Origin: Massilia sp. 9096
GTDB lineage: Bacteria; Pseudomonadota; Gammaproteobacteria; Burkholderiales; Burkholderiaceae_D
Direction of reading: 5' to 3'
DNA length: 64,000 nt
NCBI RefSeq assembly: GCF_000745265.1
Contig: NZ_JQNN01000001.1
Span: 2,356,001-2,420,000 of the forward strand
The position numbers and the translations under genes are program-made. Below, one piece after another: positions 19,562 to 29,678 of this stretch (the stretch's first letter is position 1; each line of letters opens with the position of its first letter). Under the pieces are notes generated by a model. That model was not told the DNA's origin, searched no databases, and saw only the letters and a program-made list of their open reading frames with translations.

Positions 19562-22224
19562 TTGGCCTCCCTGCCCAGGCGCAGCACCAGTTGATCGATG
19601 CGCGACGCGGTGCGCGCGTCGACCAGCGCCGGCGTGGCGCACAGCGCGCGCAGCTGGGCCGCCGGGCCGCCCTGCTCGGCTTTGCCGCCGCTGCCCTTCT
19701 GGCCCGACTTCAAGGAAGACTGCAGCACCTCGACCTGCAGCTTGAGACGTTCGCGCGCGAACTCCGGACCGCTGTCGATACCGGCACCGATCTCCATGCG
19801 CAGCAGGTCGTGCAGCAGCGGCGCGCGGTTACGCTCCAACAGCTGGGCGTAGGCCTCGCGGCCTGCCTGCAAGGCGCCGAGCGCTGCATCGAAACGGGCG
19901 CGCAGGACGCGCTCGAGTTCGGCATCCGGGGCCGGCAAGGCGCGCCAGCGCGCTTCCCAGTCGGTATCCTGCGGCGAGTCGGGCGCGGCGACCGCCCCCT
20001 CGAGCTCCTGCACCAGGCGCAGCTTGTCGCGCACCAGACCGGCCTGGGCCATGCCGGCAGCGCGGCGCGCCTGGTCGAGCTGCTGCTGGACCGCCGCCAC
20101 GGCGGCGTGGTAACGCTTCTCGACCCGGGCTTCGTGCGCGCGCGGGACCGGGCCGATCGCCTGCCACTCGGCGGCCGCATCGCGCAGCAGCTTGCCGGCG
20201 GTGGCGGCGGTGACGTCGGGCGCGGCCGCTTCCAGGCGCGCGCTGATCGCTTCCTTGGCGGCCTCGTGCGCGCGGCGCTCGATGTCGGCTTCATGCATGG
20301 TTTCCTTGCGGCGCTGGAACACCCCGTCGCAGACTGCGCGGAAGCGTTGCCACAGCGCCTGCTCGGCCTTGCGCTCGAGCGGCAGCGCACGGGCCTGCTC
20401 CTGCCAGCGTTGCTGCAGCGCGCGCATGGTGTCGATCGCGTGGCGGTCGTGCGGATCGATCGCCGCGGCCTGCTCGATGATCTCCTCGCGCTTGGCCATC
20501 TCGGTCTTGCGTTGTTGCTCGAGCGGCGCCTGCAGCACGTTCAGCGCATCGGTGAACAGGCCGTCCAGACGTTTCTTTTCCTTGCGATCGATGGCGCCCA
20601 GGTGGCTCCAGGCCAGGCGCAGCCGCTGCACGGTGCCGGCCACGTGCTTCCAGTCGGCTTCGCCCGATTGCAGGCGGGCGATTTCGTTGCGCGCTTCCTC
20701 GACCAGCTTCTCGCCGCGCGCGGCGTTGCCGTGGCGCTCATCGGCCAGGTGCTTGAAGTGGGCCGCCGCCGGCGCATACGCCGTGGTGCAGGCTGCGTCG
20801 AAGCGTTCCCACAGGCTCTTGGGCGCGGCGCCGGACAGGCTGTCGAGCGCCTTCCAGCGATCGCGCATGCTGCCGACCTTCTTGGCCAGCTCGCTCATCG
20901 CCAGGTTCTGGGTCGGCAAGGCTTCGACGTTCTTGATCAGTTCCTCGCGCGAGACGTTGCCGCCCCAGCGCGCCCAGTCCGACAGGCGCTTGAGTTCGGC
21001 GCGCAGATGGGCCAGGCGGTCGGCCTGCTGCGTCGTCAGGCGCACGCCGTGCCCATGATCCTTTTCGCGCGCTTCCTTCAAGGCCTTGTCGAGTTCCGCC
21101 GCCGTGCCCAGCGAACCCTGCTGCAGGGCCGCTTCCATCGCATCCATGTTGTCGATGAACTGCTGGTCGGCGCCGCGCTGGCGAGTCCCATCCTGGCGCG
21201 CGTCGTCCGGTCGCGATCCCTCCTGCGCCGGCCGCGCCGGCTTGGGTTCACGCGGCTCTTTCGGCTCTTTCGGCTTGCGCGGCTCGGGCTGGGGCAGGCT
21301 GGCGAGCAGCTCGTCGAAGCGGCGCTGCAGGGCGCTCGAAGCATCGCCGGCCGCGCCGGCCGCGCCGCCAGCCGGCAGCGCCGGCAAGCGGTTCCATTCC
21401 CGGCGCAGCGCGTCGGGCTGCAGCTCGGCCACCGGCTTGCCCTGCTGCTCGGCCAGGAAGGCTTCGCGCGCGGCCTGCGCCGCCTGGCCGGCCTCGATCG
21501 CATGCAGGCTGGCCAGCAGCTTCTGGTGCTCGAGTCCGAACTCGGCCACCAGCCCTTTCGGCAGCGACGCACGCTCGGGCGCGCGCAAGGCCTCGGCTTG
21601 TTCGCGGGCCAGCGCTTCCAGGCGCGCAGCCAGCTCGTTCGCCGGCAGCGACTCGAGCGGCAGCCGTCGCAGCGCGGCCAGACGGTCGATCATGGCGCGC
21701 TGCAAGCCCACCTGCGCTTCCAGGCGCTGGCCCAGCGCGGCGCGCGCCGCCTGGTACGTTCCGTCCAGCTCGGGCGCCGTGATCACCGACCACCTGCGGT
21801 CGAGGTCGGCGACGTGGTTCGGGGTCAGCAGTTCGTCCTGCACCATCGCCTGGGCCTGCTCGACCGCGGCCTGGGCACGCCGCAGCTCGGCTTCGTGATG
21901 GCGGTACGCATCGAGGCGCGATTGCATCAGTTTGGCGACGCGGCGATCGGTGTTGCGCATCGCCGTATGGACGCGTTCGAGCAGGTCGGGACGATGGATG
22001 AACTCGGCGGCGGTCAGCCGCAGTTCGGAGAACTCGCATTGCAGGATGAATTCCGCCGCGGCCCCCTCGTCGCCCTGGATATGGCTCAGCCGTTCGGCTT
22101 GCAGCGCGCGCTGCGAAGCGGATGCGGGCGCCGCCGGTTCGGCTTGCGCTCCCGCGCCGGCTCCATCCGCGGCCGGCTTGTCGCCGGGCTTGTCGCCCGG
22201 CCGCTTGAATAGGAACTCGAACAT
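19558..22224 (-). CDS. large DUF349 domain protein
   Basis: An 888-residue, mostly helical, charged protein. It contains repeated segments with the DUF349 pattern, for example WKALDSLSGAAPKSLWERFDAAC and LWQRFRAVCDGVFQRRKE, separated by coiled-coil-like stretches. An Ala/Pro-rich N-terminal segment and a basic linker near residue 310 look disordered. The family is widespread but of unknown function; links to cell-envelope or nucleotide processes have been suggested for homologues. It overlaps moaE by four bases. Confidence 0.85.
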   Translation of the reverse strand: MFEFLFKRPGDKPGDKPAADGAGAGAQAEPAAPASASQRALQAERLSHIQGDEGAAAEFILQCEFSELRLTAAEFIHRPDLLERVHTAMRNTDRRVAKLMQSRLDAYRHHEAELRRAQAAVEQAQAMVQDELLTPNHVADLDRRWSVITAPELDGTYQAARAALGQRLEAQVGLQRAMIDRLAALRRLPLESLPANELAARLEALAREQAEALRAPERASLPKGLVAEFGLEHQKLLASLHAIEAGQAAQAAREAFLAEQQGKPVAELQPDALRREWNRLPALPAGGAAGAAGDASSALQRRFDELLASLPQPEPRKPKEPKEPREPKPARPAQEGSRPDDARQDGTRQRGADQQFIDNMDAMEAALQQGSLGTAAELDKALKEAREKDHGHGVRLTTQQADRLAHLRAELKRLSDWARWGGNVSREELIKNVEALPTQNLAMSELAKKVGSMRDRWKALDSLSGAAPKSLWERFDAACTTAYAPAAAHFKHLADERHGNAARGEKLVEEARNEIARLQSGEADWKHVAGTVQRLRLAWSHLGAIDRKEKKRLDGLFTDALNVLQAPLEQQRKTEMAKREEIIEQAAAIDPHDRHAIDTMRALQQRWQEQARALPLERKAEQALWQRFRAVCDGVFQRRKETMHEADIERRAHEAAKEAISARLEAAAPDVTAATAGKLLRDAAAEWQAIGPVPRAHEARVEKRYHAAVAAVQQQLDQARRAAGMAQAGLVRDKLRLVQELEGAVAAPDSPQDTDWEARWRALPAPDAELERVLRARFDAALGALQAGREAYAQLLERNRAPLLHDLLRMEIGAGIDSGPEFARERLKLQVEVLQSSLKSGQKGSGGKAEQGGPAAQLRALCATPALVDARTASRIDQLVLRLGREAK

Positions 22225-22337
22225 GATGAAATCGCACTTCCAAAATCGCCATCATAACAAAGAACCCTGATGGCCTCGCGCCGCCGGACGGGCGCGTGCG
22301 GGAGGCGATGTCCGCGTCACACATCCCTTGCCGATTG

Positions 22338-23000
22338 CTAATTTACGATCGACAAGTTTGGATGACGCCACCCGTCCGGATGCGGCGAATCGCGCTCGAA
22401 ACGCGCGCCGCCGTCGGCCACGCCATGGCGTCCGCGTGCCTGCCTGGCCGGCACAGGCACGCCATGCGCGCCATGCCCGCCGCGGGCGCCGTGGCCGCGG
22501 CGTTCCTGTGCATGGGCGTCGTGCGCCAGCATCTGGTTGGCGATCGCGAACCAGGCATCCCCGCCGACCGTGCCGCGCGCCAGCGGGAACAGCTCATCCT
22601 CCTCGCGTTCGAGACGCAAACGCAAGGCCGCGATACAGGCCTCGACCGCGCCGCAAAAGCGTTCGCGCTCGACCGGACGATCGCCGGCGCCAACGCAGGC
22701 TTCGGCCTGCGCCATCGAGGCCGATGCCCCCGCGGACAAGCTCTCGAGATCCTGCAGCAGGCTTTCCGCGGCGCGGCTGCTGTTGCGCAACACGGGCACT
22801 AGGAACTTGTCGAGCTTGCGCCAGTGGCAATCGTCGACGGCGCGTCTCAGCGCGGCGCACAGCTGGGCCGCGCGGCCGGCCGCCACGGTAGCGTAGTCGC
22901 CCGGCAGCGCCCGCAATTCGTCAGCCAGTGCCTGCAGCGCCGCGCGCACGGCGGTCTGCTCGATCGAGAGGGCGACCAGGGTGTACGTCGATGTCAGCAT
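22338..23000 (-). CDS. hemerythrin-like helical protein lacking most metal ligands
   Basis: About 220 residues from the ATG at 23000 (MLTSTYTLVALS...). A longer frame to 23126 adds an unlikely leader. The middle resembles a hemerythrin-like four-helix bundle, with the late REEDELFPLAR stretch and a following WFAIANQML helix. The histidine that normally precedes this motif is replaced (RLRLEREEDELFP), and the other expected histidines are not obvious, so diiron binding is doubtful. The C-terminus is a Gly/His/Arg-rich tail of about 60 residues. I am moderately sure of the family and unsure of any function. Confidence 0.55.
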   Translation of the reverse strand: MLTSTYTLVALSIEQTAVRAALQALADELRALPGDYATVAAGRAAQLCAALRRAVDDCHWRKLDKFLVPVLRNSSRAAESLLQDLESLSAGASASMAQAEACVGAGDRPVERERFCGAVEACIAALRLRLEREEDELFPLARGTVGGDAWFAIANQMLAHDAHAQERRGHGARGGHGAHGVPVPARQARGRHGVADGGARFERDSPHPDGWRHPNLSIVN

Positions 23001-23195
23001 TCCGTCTCCACACAATTGTTCCGCCAACAAAGCACGACCGTACGGCATGCACGGTGCAGGCACCTGAAGGGACATGTTTGAACAGGCCTGAGGGGCGCAC
23101 CGCACCGTAAAGATACCGATGGGCACTCGGATTTTGCTTGTCGTCGGCCTGAAGGAAAAGCTAGTGTAAGGAGGGGTGCCGGGGCGGCGTTTGAT

Positions 23196-24431
23196 CTAGC
23201 ACAAACCGGGGGCCAAGGCGTCCAGGGCCACCTGCAGGGCCGGGCGCACGCCGTCGGGCGTGGTCCGGGTCAGCTCGACCTGTCCGCAGCCATGCCAGCG
23301 CGCGCAGCGCAGCACCGCGCCGGCCAGGTCGCGCAGCAGCCCTTCGCTCACGCGCACGCCGGGCTCCAGCGTCACCGAGATCAGTTCGAACACGCCGCGC
23401 TTGCGATGGGCCTTGGCGTCGACACGCCCGACCAGCGCGCCGCGGCGCAGGATCGGCAGCGTGAAGTAGCCGTAGCGGCGCTTTTCCGCTGGCGTGTAGC
23501 ACTCCAGCCGGTAGTCGAAATCGAACAGCTCGAGCGCGCGCCTGCGGTCCCAGACGATCGGATCGAACGGCGACAGCAGGCTGGTCACGGTCGGCGTCAA
23601 GGCGCCAGCGGCGGCGCGTTCGAGCAGGCCGGCGTGTTCGGGATGCACGAACACCGGCGCGCTCCAGCCGTCCACGCGCGCGCGCAGCAGCGAGCCCTCA
23701 TCCACCAGCTGCTGCGGATCGAAATGCGGCGGACGGGTACGGTGGTAGTCGGGGATCCAGGCCGCCTTGGCCAGGCTGAGCGCGCGCACCGCGCGCAGCA
23801 CGAATTCGCGCCGCACTGTCTCGATCGGCGGCGTGCGGCTGTCGTCCCAGTCCGGCAGCACGCGCTCGGCCAGGTCGTACACGCGGTGGAAATTCTGGCG
23901 CCGCGCGATCATCAGCCGGCCGGACGTGAACAGCACTTCGAGCGAGCGCTTTTCGGGCTTCCATTCCCACCAGCCGCCCGCTTTTCCATCGACGCGCTCG
24001 AAATCGGCCGCGCGCACCGGGCCGTTGGCGCGAATGTGCTCCAGCACCTGCTCGACGTGCCCGGGCTGGGCGCGCGCCCAACTCGACCCCGCCTTCCAGC
24101 CGAGCGAACCCGCATCGACCATGCGGTGCCGGTACAGGCCATAATCCTCGATCGGGATGAAGCAGGCCTCGTGCGCCCAGTATTCGAACAATTTGCCCTC
24201 GGCCAGCAGCTGCTCGAGCCAGGCCGGGTCGTAGTCGCCGAGACGGCTCCACAGCACCAGATACGGACTGCGCGCGACCACGCTGATGGTGTCGATCTGC
24301 AAAACGCCCATGCGCCGGATCGCCGCCAGGACGTCGGATATGGTCGCGCGGGCGCGGCGCGTCTGCAACATCCCTTGCGCGGCCAGGTGCATGGCGCGCG
24401 CGGCATTGTGCGTAAGGATTGGTTCGCTCAT
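23196..24431 (-). CDS. winged-helix DNA glycosylase, YcaQ/AlkX type
   Basis: A 411-residue member of the AlkZ/YcaQ winged-helix superfamily. The catalytic QxD motif of the YcaQ branch is seen as GVLQIDTIS near residue 40, followed by the conserved RSPYLVLWSRLGDY and YWAHEACFIP segments; the C-terminal LLSPFDPIVWDR and KAHRKRGVFE regions also fit. YcaQ (AlkX) removes alkylated bases and unhooks interstrand crosslinks. It is divergent from sbcDC across a 138-bp spacer, so a repair neighbourhood is likely. Confidence 0.87.
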   Translation of the reverse strand: MSEPILTHNAARAMHLAAQGMLQTRRARATISDVLAAIRRMGVLQIDTISVVARSPYLVLWSRLGDYDPAWLEQLLAEGKLFEYWAHEACFIPIEDYGLYRHRMVDAGSLGWKAGSSWARAQPGHVEQVLEHIRANGPVRAADFERVDGKAGGWWEWKPEKRSLEVLFTSGRLMIARRQNFHRVYDLAERVLPDWDDSRTPPIETVRREFVLRAVRALSLAKAAWIPDYHRTRPPHFDPQQLVDEGSLLRARVDGWSAPVFVHPEHAGLLERAAAGALTPTVTSLLSPFDPIVWDRRRALELFDFDYRLECYTPAEKRRYGYFTLPILRRGALVGRVDAKAHRKRGVFELISVTLEPGVRVSEGLLRDLAGAVLRCARWHGCGQVELTRTTPDGVRPALQVALDALAPGLC

Positions 24432-24569
24432 TACGACATTCTAATGACGTTGCATCAACATTTGGATGCAAAGCCGAGAAAAACACTGGTTTTTTTTACA
24501 GTATCGCGGCCAGCTGCGCTATATTTGGCGCCCTGGCCCACCCACTTCGTTGCATTAACTTAATCAGAT

Positions 24570-25847
24570 ATGCGGCTGCTGCACACTTCCGACTGGCATC
24601 TCGGCCAGACCCTGCACAATTTCGAGCGGACCTACGAGCACGGACGCTTCCTCGACTGGCTGCTCGACACCATCGTGGCCGAGCGGGCCGACGCGCTCCT
24701 GATCGCCGGCGACGTGTTCGACAACAGCAACCCCTCGGCCGCCTCGCAGCGCCAGCTGTACCGCTTCCTGCGCGAAGCGCAAGCACGCTCGCCCGGGCTG
24801 GACATCGTGATCATCGCCGGCAACCACGATTCGCCCGGCCGCCTGGAGGCGCCGGGGCCGTTGCTCGAAGCGCACGGCACGCGGGTGGTCGGCCACGTGG
24901 TGCGCGACGCGGACGGCACGATCGACCTGGAGCGTTTCCTGGTGCCTTTGAGCGGCCGCGACGGCGCAGTGAAAGCCTGGTGCGTGGCGATTCCCTTCCT
25001 GCGTCCGGGCGACGTGCCGCGCGTGCCGCAGGCCCAGGGCGCGCAAGGGGCGCCGGGCGGCGACGTGTTCGACGCCTACCTGCATGGCATCGCCCTGCTC
25101 TACAGCCAGGCCTATGCCCTGGCGCGCAGCAAGGCGACCAACGGCGAAGCGATCCTGGCGATGGGGCATTGCCACATGGTCGGCGGCGATTCCTCGCCCG
25201 ACTCCGAGCGCCGCATCGTGATCGGCGGCACCGAAGCGCTGCCGGCCTCGATGTTCGACCCGAGCATCGCCTATGCGGCGCTGGGCCACCTGCACCTGGC
25301 CCAGCGCGTCGGCAAGCAGGAACACCTGCGCTACTGCGGCAGTCCCCTGCCCTTGTCCTTTGCCGAAGTCAACTACCAGCACCAGGTGCTGCGCATCGAC
25401 CTCGACGGCAGCCGGGCGAGCGCGATCACGCCGCTGCCGGTGCCGCGCGCGGTCGATCTGCTGCGCGTGCCCGCCAGCCCGGCGCCGCTCAAGCAGGCGA
25501 TCGCCGAGCTGGTCGGGCTCGATCTGCCCGAACGGCCGCTGCACGAGCAGCCTTACCTCGAAGTGCGGGTGCTGCTGGATGGCCCCGAGCCCGGACTGCG
25601 CGCCCAGGTCGAGGCGGCGCTGGAAGGCAAACCGGTGCGCCTGGCCAAGATCGAGCCGACCCGGCGCGTGCAGACCGCGCCCGGCATCGAACCGGCGCTG
25701 AGCCTGGACCAGCTGGCCCAGCTGCAGCCCGACGACATCTTCCGCCGCCTGTGGCAGCAGCGCTTCGGCGAAGGCGCCCCGGACGACCAGATGGCGGCGT
25801 TTGCCGAGCTGCTGCTGCCATCGGACGGCAAGCGGGAGGCCGCATGA
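24570..25847 (+). CDS. sbcD: exonuclease subunit SbcD
   Basis: A 425-residue Mre11-type nuclease subunit. Metallophosphoesterase motifs are clear: TSDWHLG (residues 7-13), GDVFDNSNPS near 50, GNHD near 88, MGHCHMVGG near 195 and the later LGHLH. With SbcC it cuts DNA hairpins and protein-blocked ends. Its stop overlaps the sbcC start (ATGA), so the two are translationally coupled. Confidence 0.95.
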   Translation: MRLLHTSDWHLGQTLHNFERTYEHGRFLDWLLDTIVAERADALLIAGDVFDNSNPSAASQRQLYRFLREAQARSPGLDIVIIAGNHDSPGRLEAPGPLLEAHGTRVVGHVVRDADGTIDLERFLVPLSGRDGAVKAWCVAIPFLRPGDVPRVPQAQGAQGAPGGDVFDAYLHGIALLYSQAYALARSKATNGEAILAMGHCHMVGGDSSPDSERRIVIGGTEALPASMFDPSIAYAALGHLHLAQRVGKQEHLRYCGSPLPLSFAEVNYQHQVLRIDLDGSRASAITPLPVPRAVDLLRVPASPAPLKQAIAELVGLDLPERPLHEQPYLEVRVLLDGPEPGLRAQVEAALEGKPVRLAKIEPTRRVQTAPGIEPALSLDQLAQLQPDDIFRRLWQQRFGEGAPDDQMAAFAELLLPSDGKREAA

Positions 25848-28800
25848 GGATCCTGCGCATCGGCGGCAAGAACCTGGCCTCGCTGGCGGGCGAGTTCGAG
25901 GTCGATTTCGAGTCCGAGCCGCTGGTTTCCTCCGGCCTGTTCGCGATCAGCGGGCCGACCGGCGCCGGCAAGAGTACCTTGCTCGACGCCCTGTGCCTGG
26001 CGCTGTACGACGCCACGCCGCGCCTGATCAAGGGGCCGCGCGTGGGCAACTACCTGCCCGACGTGGGCGACGAGACGCTGTCGGTGGGCGACCGCCGCAC
26101 CCTGCTGCGCCGCGGCGCCGCCGACGCCTTCGCCGAAGTCGACTTCGTCGGCAACGACGAGCGCCGCTACCGCGCGCGCTGGAGCGTGCGCCGATCGCGC
26201 AACCGCGCCGCCGGCGCCCTGCAGCCTTCCACCATGAGCCTGCACCAGCTGCCGGAGCTGCAGCCGCTGGGCGGCACCAAGACCGAGGTGCTGGGCGAAG
26301 TCGAACGGCGCATCGGCCTCTCGTTCGAACAGTTCACGCGCTCGGTGCTGCTGGCCCAGAACGAGTTCTCGGCCTTCCTGCGCACCGACGAGAATGAACG
26401 CGGCGAGCTGCTCGAAACGCTGACCGGTAGCGCCGTCTACAGCGACATCTCGCGCCGCGCCTTCGAGCGCTGGCGCCAGGAACAGGAAGCGATGCGGCGC
26501 CTCACGTCCCGCCTGCAGGACGCCGCGCCGCTGGCGCCTGACGAACGCGCGCTGCTGGACGAGCAGCACGCGGCCGCGCAGGCCGAGCTGTCCAGGCTGG
26601 AGGCGCAGCGCGCCGAACTGGAGCGCGCCTTGCGCTGGCACCAGGACCTGGAACGCCTACGCGCAGCGGAAGGCCAGGCCGAGGGCGCGCTGGCCGGCGC
26701 CGTGGCTCGGCTTGACGCCGCCGGCGAGCGGCGCCGCCACCTGGCGACGCTGGACGCGGTGCAGCCGGCCAGGACCCTGTTCGCCGATCTGAACCGCCTG
26801 CAGGGCGAGCTGCGCCAGGTGCAGGCCCAGCTTGCAGCCGGCGAGCACGACCTCGCGCGCGCTCTCGAGGCCCAGCGGCAGGCCGCGCAGACGCTGATGG
26901 AGGCGGAGCGCAGGTTCGAGGCCGCCGAAGACGCGCAGCGCTCGGCGGCGCCCCAGCTCGACCAGGCCAAGGCGCTCGACGCCACCCTGGCGACGCTGGC
27001 CCCCGCCCACGCCAAAGCGGCGCAAGGCCTGGACCTCCTGCGCAAGGAAGCCTTGCAGGCGCGCACGGTATCGCAGGCCAAGAGTGCGGAGCTCGAGGCC
27101 AGCCGGCGCGCCCTGCACGAGGCCGGCGCCTGGCTCGATGCGCATCGCGCGCAGGAAGCGCTGGCGACGCAATGGTCGCGTTGGGAACAGCGCCTGGCGC
27201 AGGCGCACGATGCGGCGCGCCAGGACGCGGCCAGCGCCCAGGCCCTGCATGCGGCCCAGGCCGGGGCCGAACAGGCGGCCGGCTCGGCGCAGCGCACCGC
27301 GCACGCGCTGGCCGCCTCGATCGCTTTGCTGGAAACGCGCGAGGCCGCGCGCCGCGACGCAACGGACGCGCTGGCCCAGATCGACGCCGACGCCCTGCGC
27401 AGCGAGCGGCGCGCCCTCGACACACGGCGCGAACGGCTGGCTTCGCTCGACCACACCTGGCAGGCGCTGCGCACCAGCCGCGCCCGCATCGCCGAGCTGG
27501 ATGCGCAAGCGGGACAAGCCACGCAGGCGCGCTCCAGCGCGGAAGCCGCCCTGGACGCGGCGCGCACGGCGGGCATGGCCCTTGATGCCACCGTGGCCCA
27601 GGCCGAGCGCTCGCTCAAGGTCGCCCAGCTGGCCTGCGCCGATGGTGTCGAGAAAATGCGGGCGACCCTGGTCGACGGCGAAGCCTGCCCGGTGTGCGGC
27701 GGGCTCGAGCATCCCTACCGCCACCAGGACGACCGCCTGCACGCGCTGCTCGAGGAACTGTCGGCCGACCTGGGGCAGCGCCGCCTCGATCAGCGCGCCA
27801 ACCTGAACGCCCAGGCCGACGCGCGCGCCGCCTTCGAATCTGCCGGCGAGCGCCTCACGATGCTGGCGCGCGAGCGCGAAGGCACCGCCGGCGCCCTGGA
27901 CCAGCTCGAAGCCGAGTGGGACGAGAACCCGCTTGCTGCGCAAGCGCCCGGCGACGACGATGGCGAGCGCGAGCGCGGCGCCTGGCTCGCCGCCCAGCAA
28001 ACGGCGCTGCGCGGCGCATTCGAAGCGCTGGAGACGCGCGACGCGCAACTGCAGCGCGCGGTGCTGGCGCGCGACGCCGCCCAGCAGGCCTGGGACCAGG
28101 CCAACGCCGAGCACGCACGCCTGCTCGATGCTGCGCAAACAGCGCAGACCTTGCTCGCGCGCACCGAAGCCGACATCGCCGCCCTCGGCGCCCGGCGCGA
28201 GGCGGCGGCAGGCGCGCTGGCCGCCCTGCTGGCCGAGCTCGACGCGGTACTGTCGAACTGCTGCGGCGACGGCTGGCAGGCCCACTGGCAACGCGATCCT
28301 TCCGGCTGGCGCGACGCGCGCGCGGGCGAGGCGCGCGCCTGGACCGCGCAAGCCACGCGCCTGGCCCAGCTGCAGGGTGCGATCGGCACGCTCGAAGCCG
28401 AACACAGCGCCCTGCTCGCGCAGGTCGAGCAAGCCGGTGTGCGCCTGAGCGAGGCCGAGACCGAATTCGCGCGCCTGGACGCCGGCCTGGCCGAGCATCG
28501 CCAGGCGCGCGCCCAGCTGTTCGAGGGCCGTCCGGCGCGCGATGTCGAACAAGGCCTGCTCGCGGCTGTGGCCGTGGCGCGCGACGGTGTCCACGCTTGC
28601 CAGGCCGCCGGCTTGCAGGCGGCCCAGACCGAGGCACGGGTGCGCGCCGCCCAGGCCCAGGCCACCGGCCGCATCGGCGACCTGCAGGGCGAGCTCGCCA
28701 CGGCCGGCGAGCGCCTGGCGCAGTGGATCCTCGACTTCGAGGCCGGTCCCGAGCTGGAAGCGGTCGACAACGAACAGCGCCTGGCTGCCTTGCTGCAGGT

Positions 28801-29638
28801 CGGCGCCGGCTGGATCGCGCAGGAACGGGCGGCGCTGCTCGAACTCGACGCCGCGGCGCGCCAGGCCGGGGCCGTGCTGGCCGAACGGCGCGCCCAGCGC
28901 GAGCGCCACGAAAGCCAGGATGCGCCGCCGCGCCGGGAGGGCGAGAGCGCCGGCGCCGCGTCCGGTGTTGAGGCTGCCGCGCTGGCCTTGCGCAGCGCCC
29001 AGGCCGAACGCGACGCCGCCAACGGCGCGGCGACTTCGCTGGCGCTGCGCATCCGCGAAGACGACGGCCGGCGCGAACGCGCACGCGCGATGATGGGCGA
29101 GATCGAGCGCCAGCGCGCGATCGAAGACCGCTGGGCCAAGCTGGCCGAGCTGATCGGTTCGGCCGATGGCAAGAAATTCCGCAACTACGCCCAGCAATTC
29201 ACCCTCGACGTGCTGCTCGGCTATGCCAACACCCACCTGGCCCAGCTGGCGCGCCGCTATCGCCTGGAACGCGTGGCCAGCAGCGCCGGCCCGTCGCTGG
29301 CGCTGATGGTGCGCGACCAGGACATGGGCGGCGAGGTCCGCTCGGTCAATTCCTTGTCCGGCGGCGAATCCTTCCTGGTCTCGCTGGCCCTCGCCCTGGG
29401 CCTGGCGTCGCTGTCGTCGAACCGGGTCAAGGTCGAGTCGCTGTTCATCGACGAGGGCTTCGGCAGCCTCGACAGCGAAACGCTGGGTGTGGCGATGGAC
29501 GCGCTGGACGCGCTGCAGTCGCTCGGCCGCAAGGTCGGCGTGATCTCGCACGTGCAGGAAATGACCGAGCGGATCGCGACCAAGGTGCTGGTGCGCCCGG
29601 CCGGCGGCGGCAGCAGCGCAATCACGGTGCAGTGCTAA
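25844..29638 (+). CDS. sbcC: exonuclease subunit SbcC (Rad50-type ATPase)
   Basis: 1264 residues from ATG 25844, which overlaps the sbcD stop. Walker A GPTGAGKST is near residue 36, a very long Ala/Glu/Gln-rich coiled coil follows, the zinc hook CPVCGG is near residue 615, and the ABC signature LSGGES and Walker B LFIDEGFG are near 1170-1205. It powers SbcD to process hairpins and crosslinked ends. The open frame extends upstream of ATG 25844, but that part overlaps sbcD in another frame and is not coding. The length is on the long side for SbcC. Confidence 0.95.
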   Translation: MRILRIGGKNLASLAGEFEVDFESEPLVSSGLFAISGPTGAGKSTLLDALCLALYDATPRLIKGPRVGNYLPDVGDETLSVGDRRTLLRRGAADAFAEVDFVGNDERRYRARWSVRRSRNRAAGALQPSTMSLHQLPELQPLGGTKTEVLGEVERRIGLSFEQFTRSVLLAQNEFSAFLRTDENERGELLETLTGSAVYSDISRRAFERWRQEQEAMRRLTSRLQDAAPLAPDERALLDEQHAAAQAELSRLEAQRAELERALRWHQDLERLRAAEGQAEGALAGAVARLDAAGERRRHLATLDAVQPARTLFADLNRLQGELRQVQAQLAAGEHDLARALEAQRQAAQTLMEAERRFEAAEDAQRSAAPQLDQAKALDATLATLAPAHAKAAQGLDLLRKEALQARTVSQAKSAELEASRRALHEAGAWLDAHRAQEALATQWSRWEQRLAQAHDAARQDAASAQALHAAQAGAEQAAGSAQRTAHALAASIALLETREAARRDATDALAQIDADALRSERRALDTRRERLASLDHTWQALRTSRARIAELDAQAGQATQARSSAEAALDAARTAGMALDATVAQAERSLKVAQLACADGVEKMRATLVDGEACPVCGGLEHPYRHQDDRLHALLEELSADLGQRRLDQRANLNAQADARAAFESAGERLTMLAREREGTAGALDQLEAEWDENPLAAQAPGDDDGERERGAWLAAQQTALRGAFEALETRDAQLQRAVLARDAAQQAWDQANAEHARLLDAAQTAQTLLARTEADIAALGARREAAAGALAALLAELDAVLSNCCGDGWQAHWQRDPSGWRDARAGEARAWTAQATRLAQLQGAIGTLEAEHSALLAQVEQAGVRLSEAETEFARLDAGLAEHRQARAQLFEGRPARDVEQGLLAAVAVARDGVHACQAAGLQAAQTEARVRAAQAQATGRIGDLQGELATAGERLAQWILDFEAGPELEAVDNEQRLAALLQVGAGWIAQERAALLELDAAARQAGAVLAERRAQRERHESQDAPPRREGESAGAASGVEAAALALRSAQAERDAANGAATSLALRIREDDGRRERARAMMGEIERQRAIEDRWAKLAELIGSADGKKFRNYAQQFTLDVLLGYANTHLAQLARRYRLERVASSAGPSLALMVRDQDMGGEVRSVNSLSGGESFLVSLALALGLASLSSNRVKVESLFIDEGFGSLDSETLGVAMDALDALQSLGRKVGVISHVQEMTERIATKVLVRPAGGGSSAITVQC

Positions 29639-29678
29639 AATGCGCGCCTTTCCCAAGCATTGACCATTCAATACGACC

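Noticed and set aside
24419-25843. Upstream extension of the sbcC frame
   Set aside because: It overlaps sbcD in another frame and reads as Arg/Ala-rich nonsense; the ATGA overlap at 25844 sets the true start.
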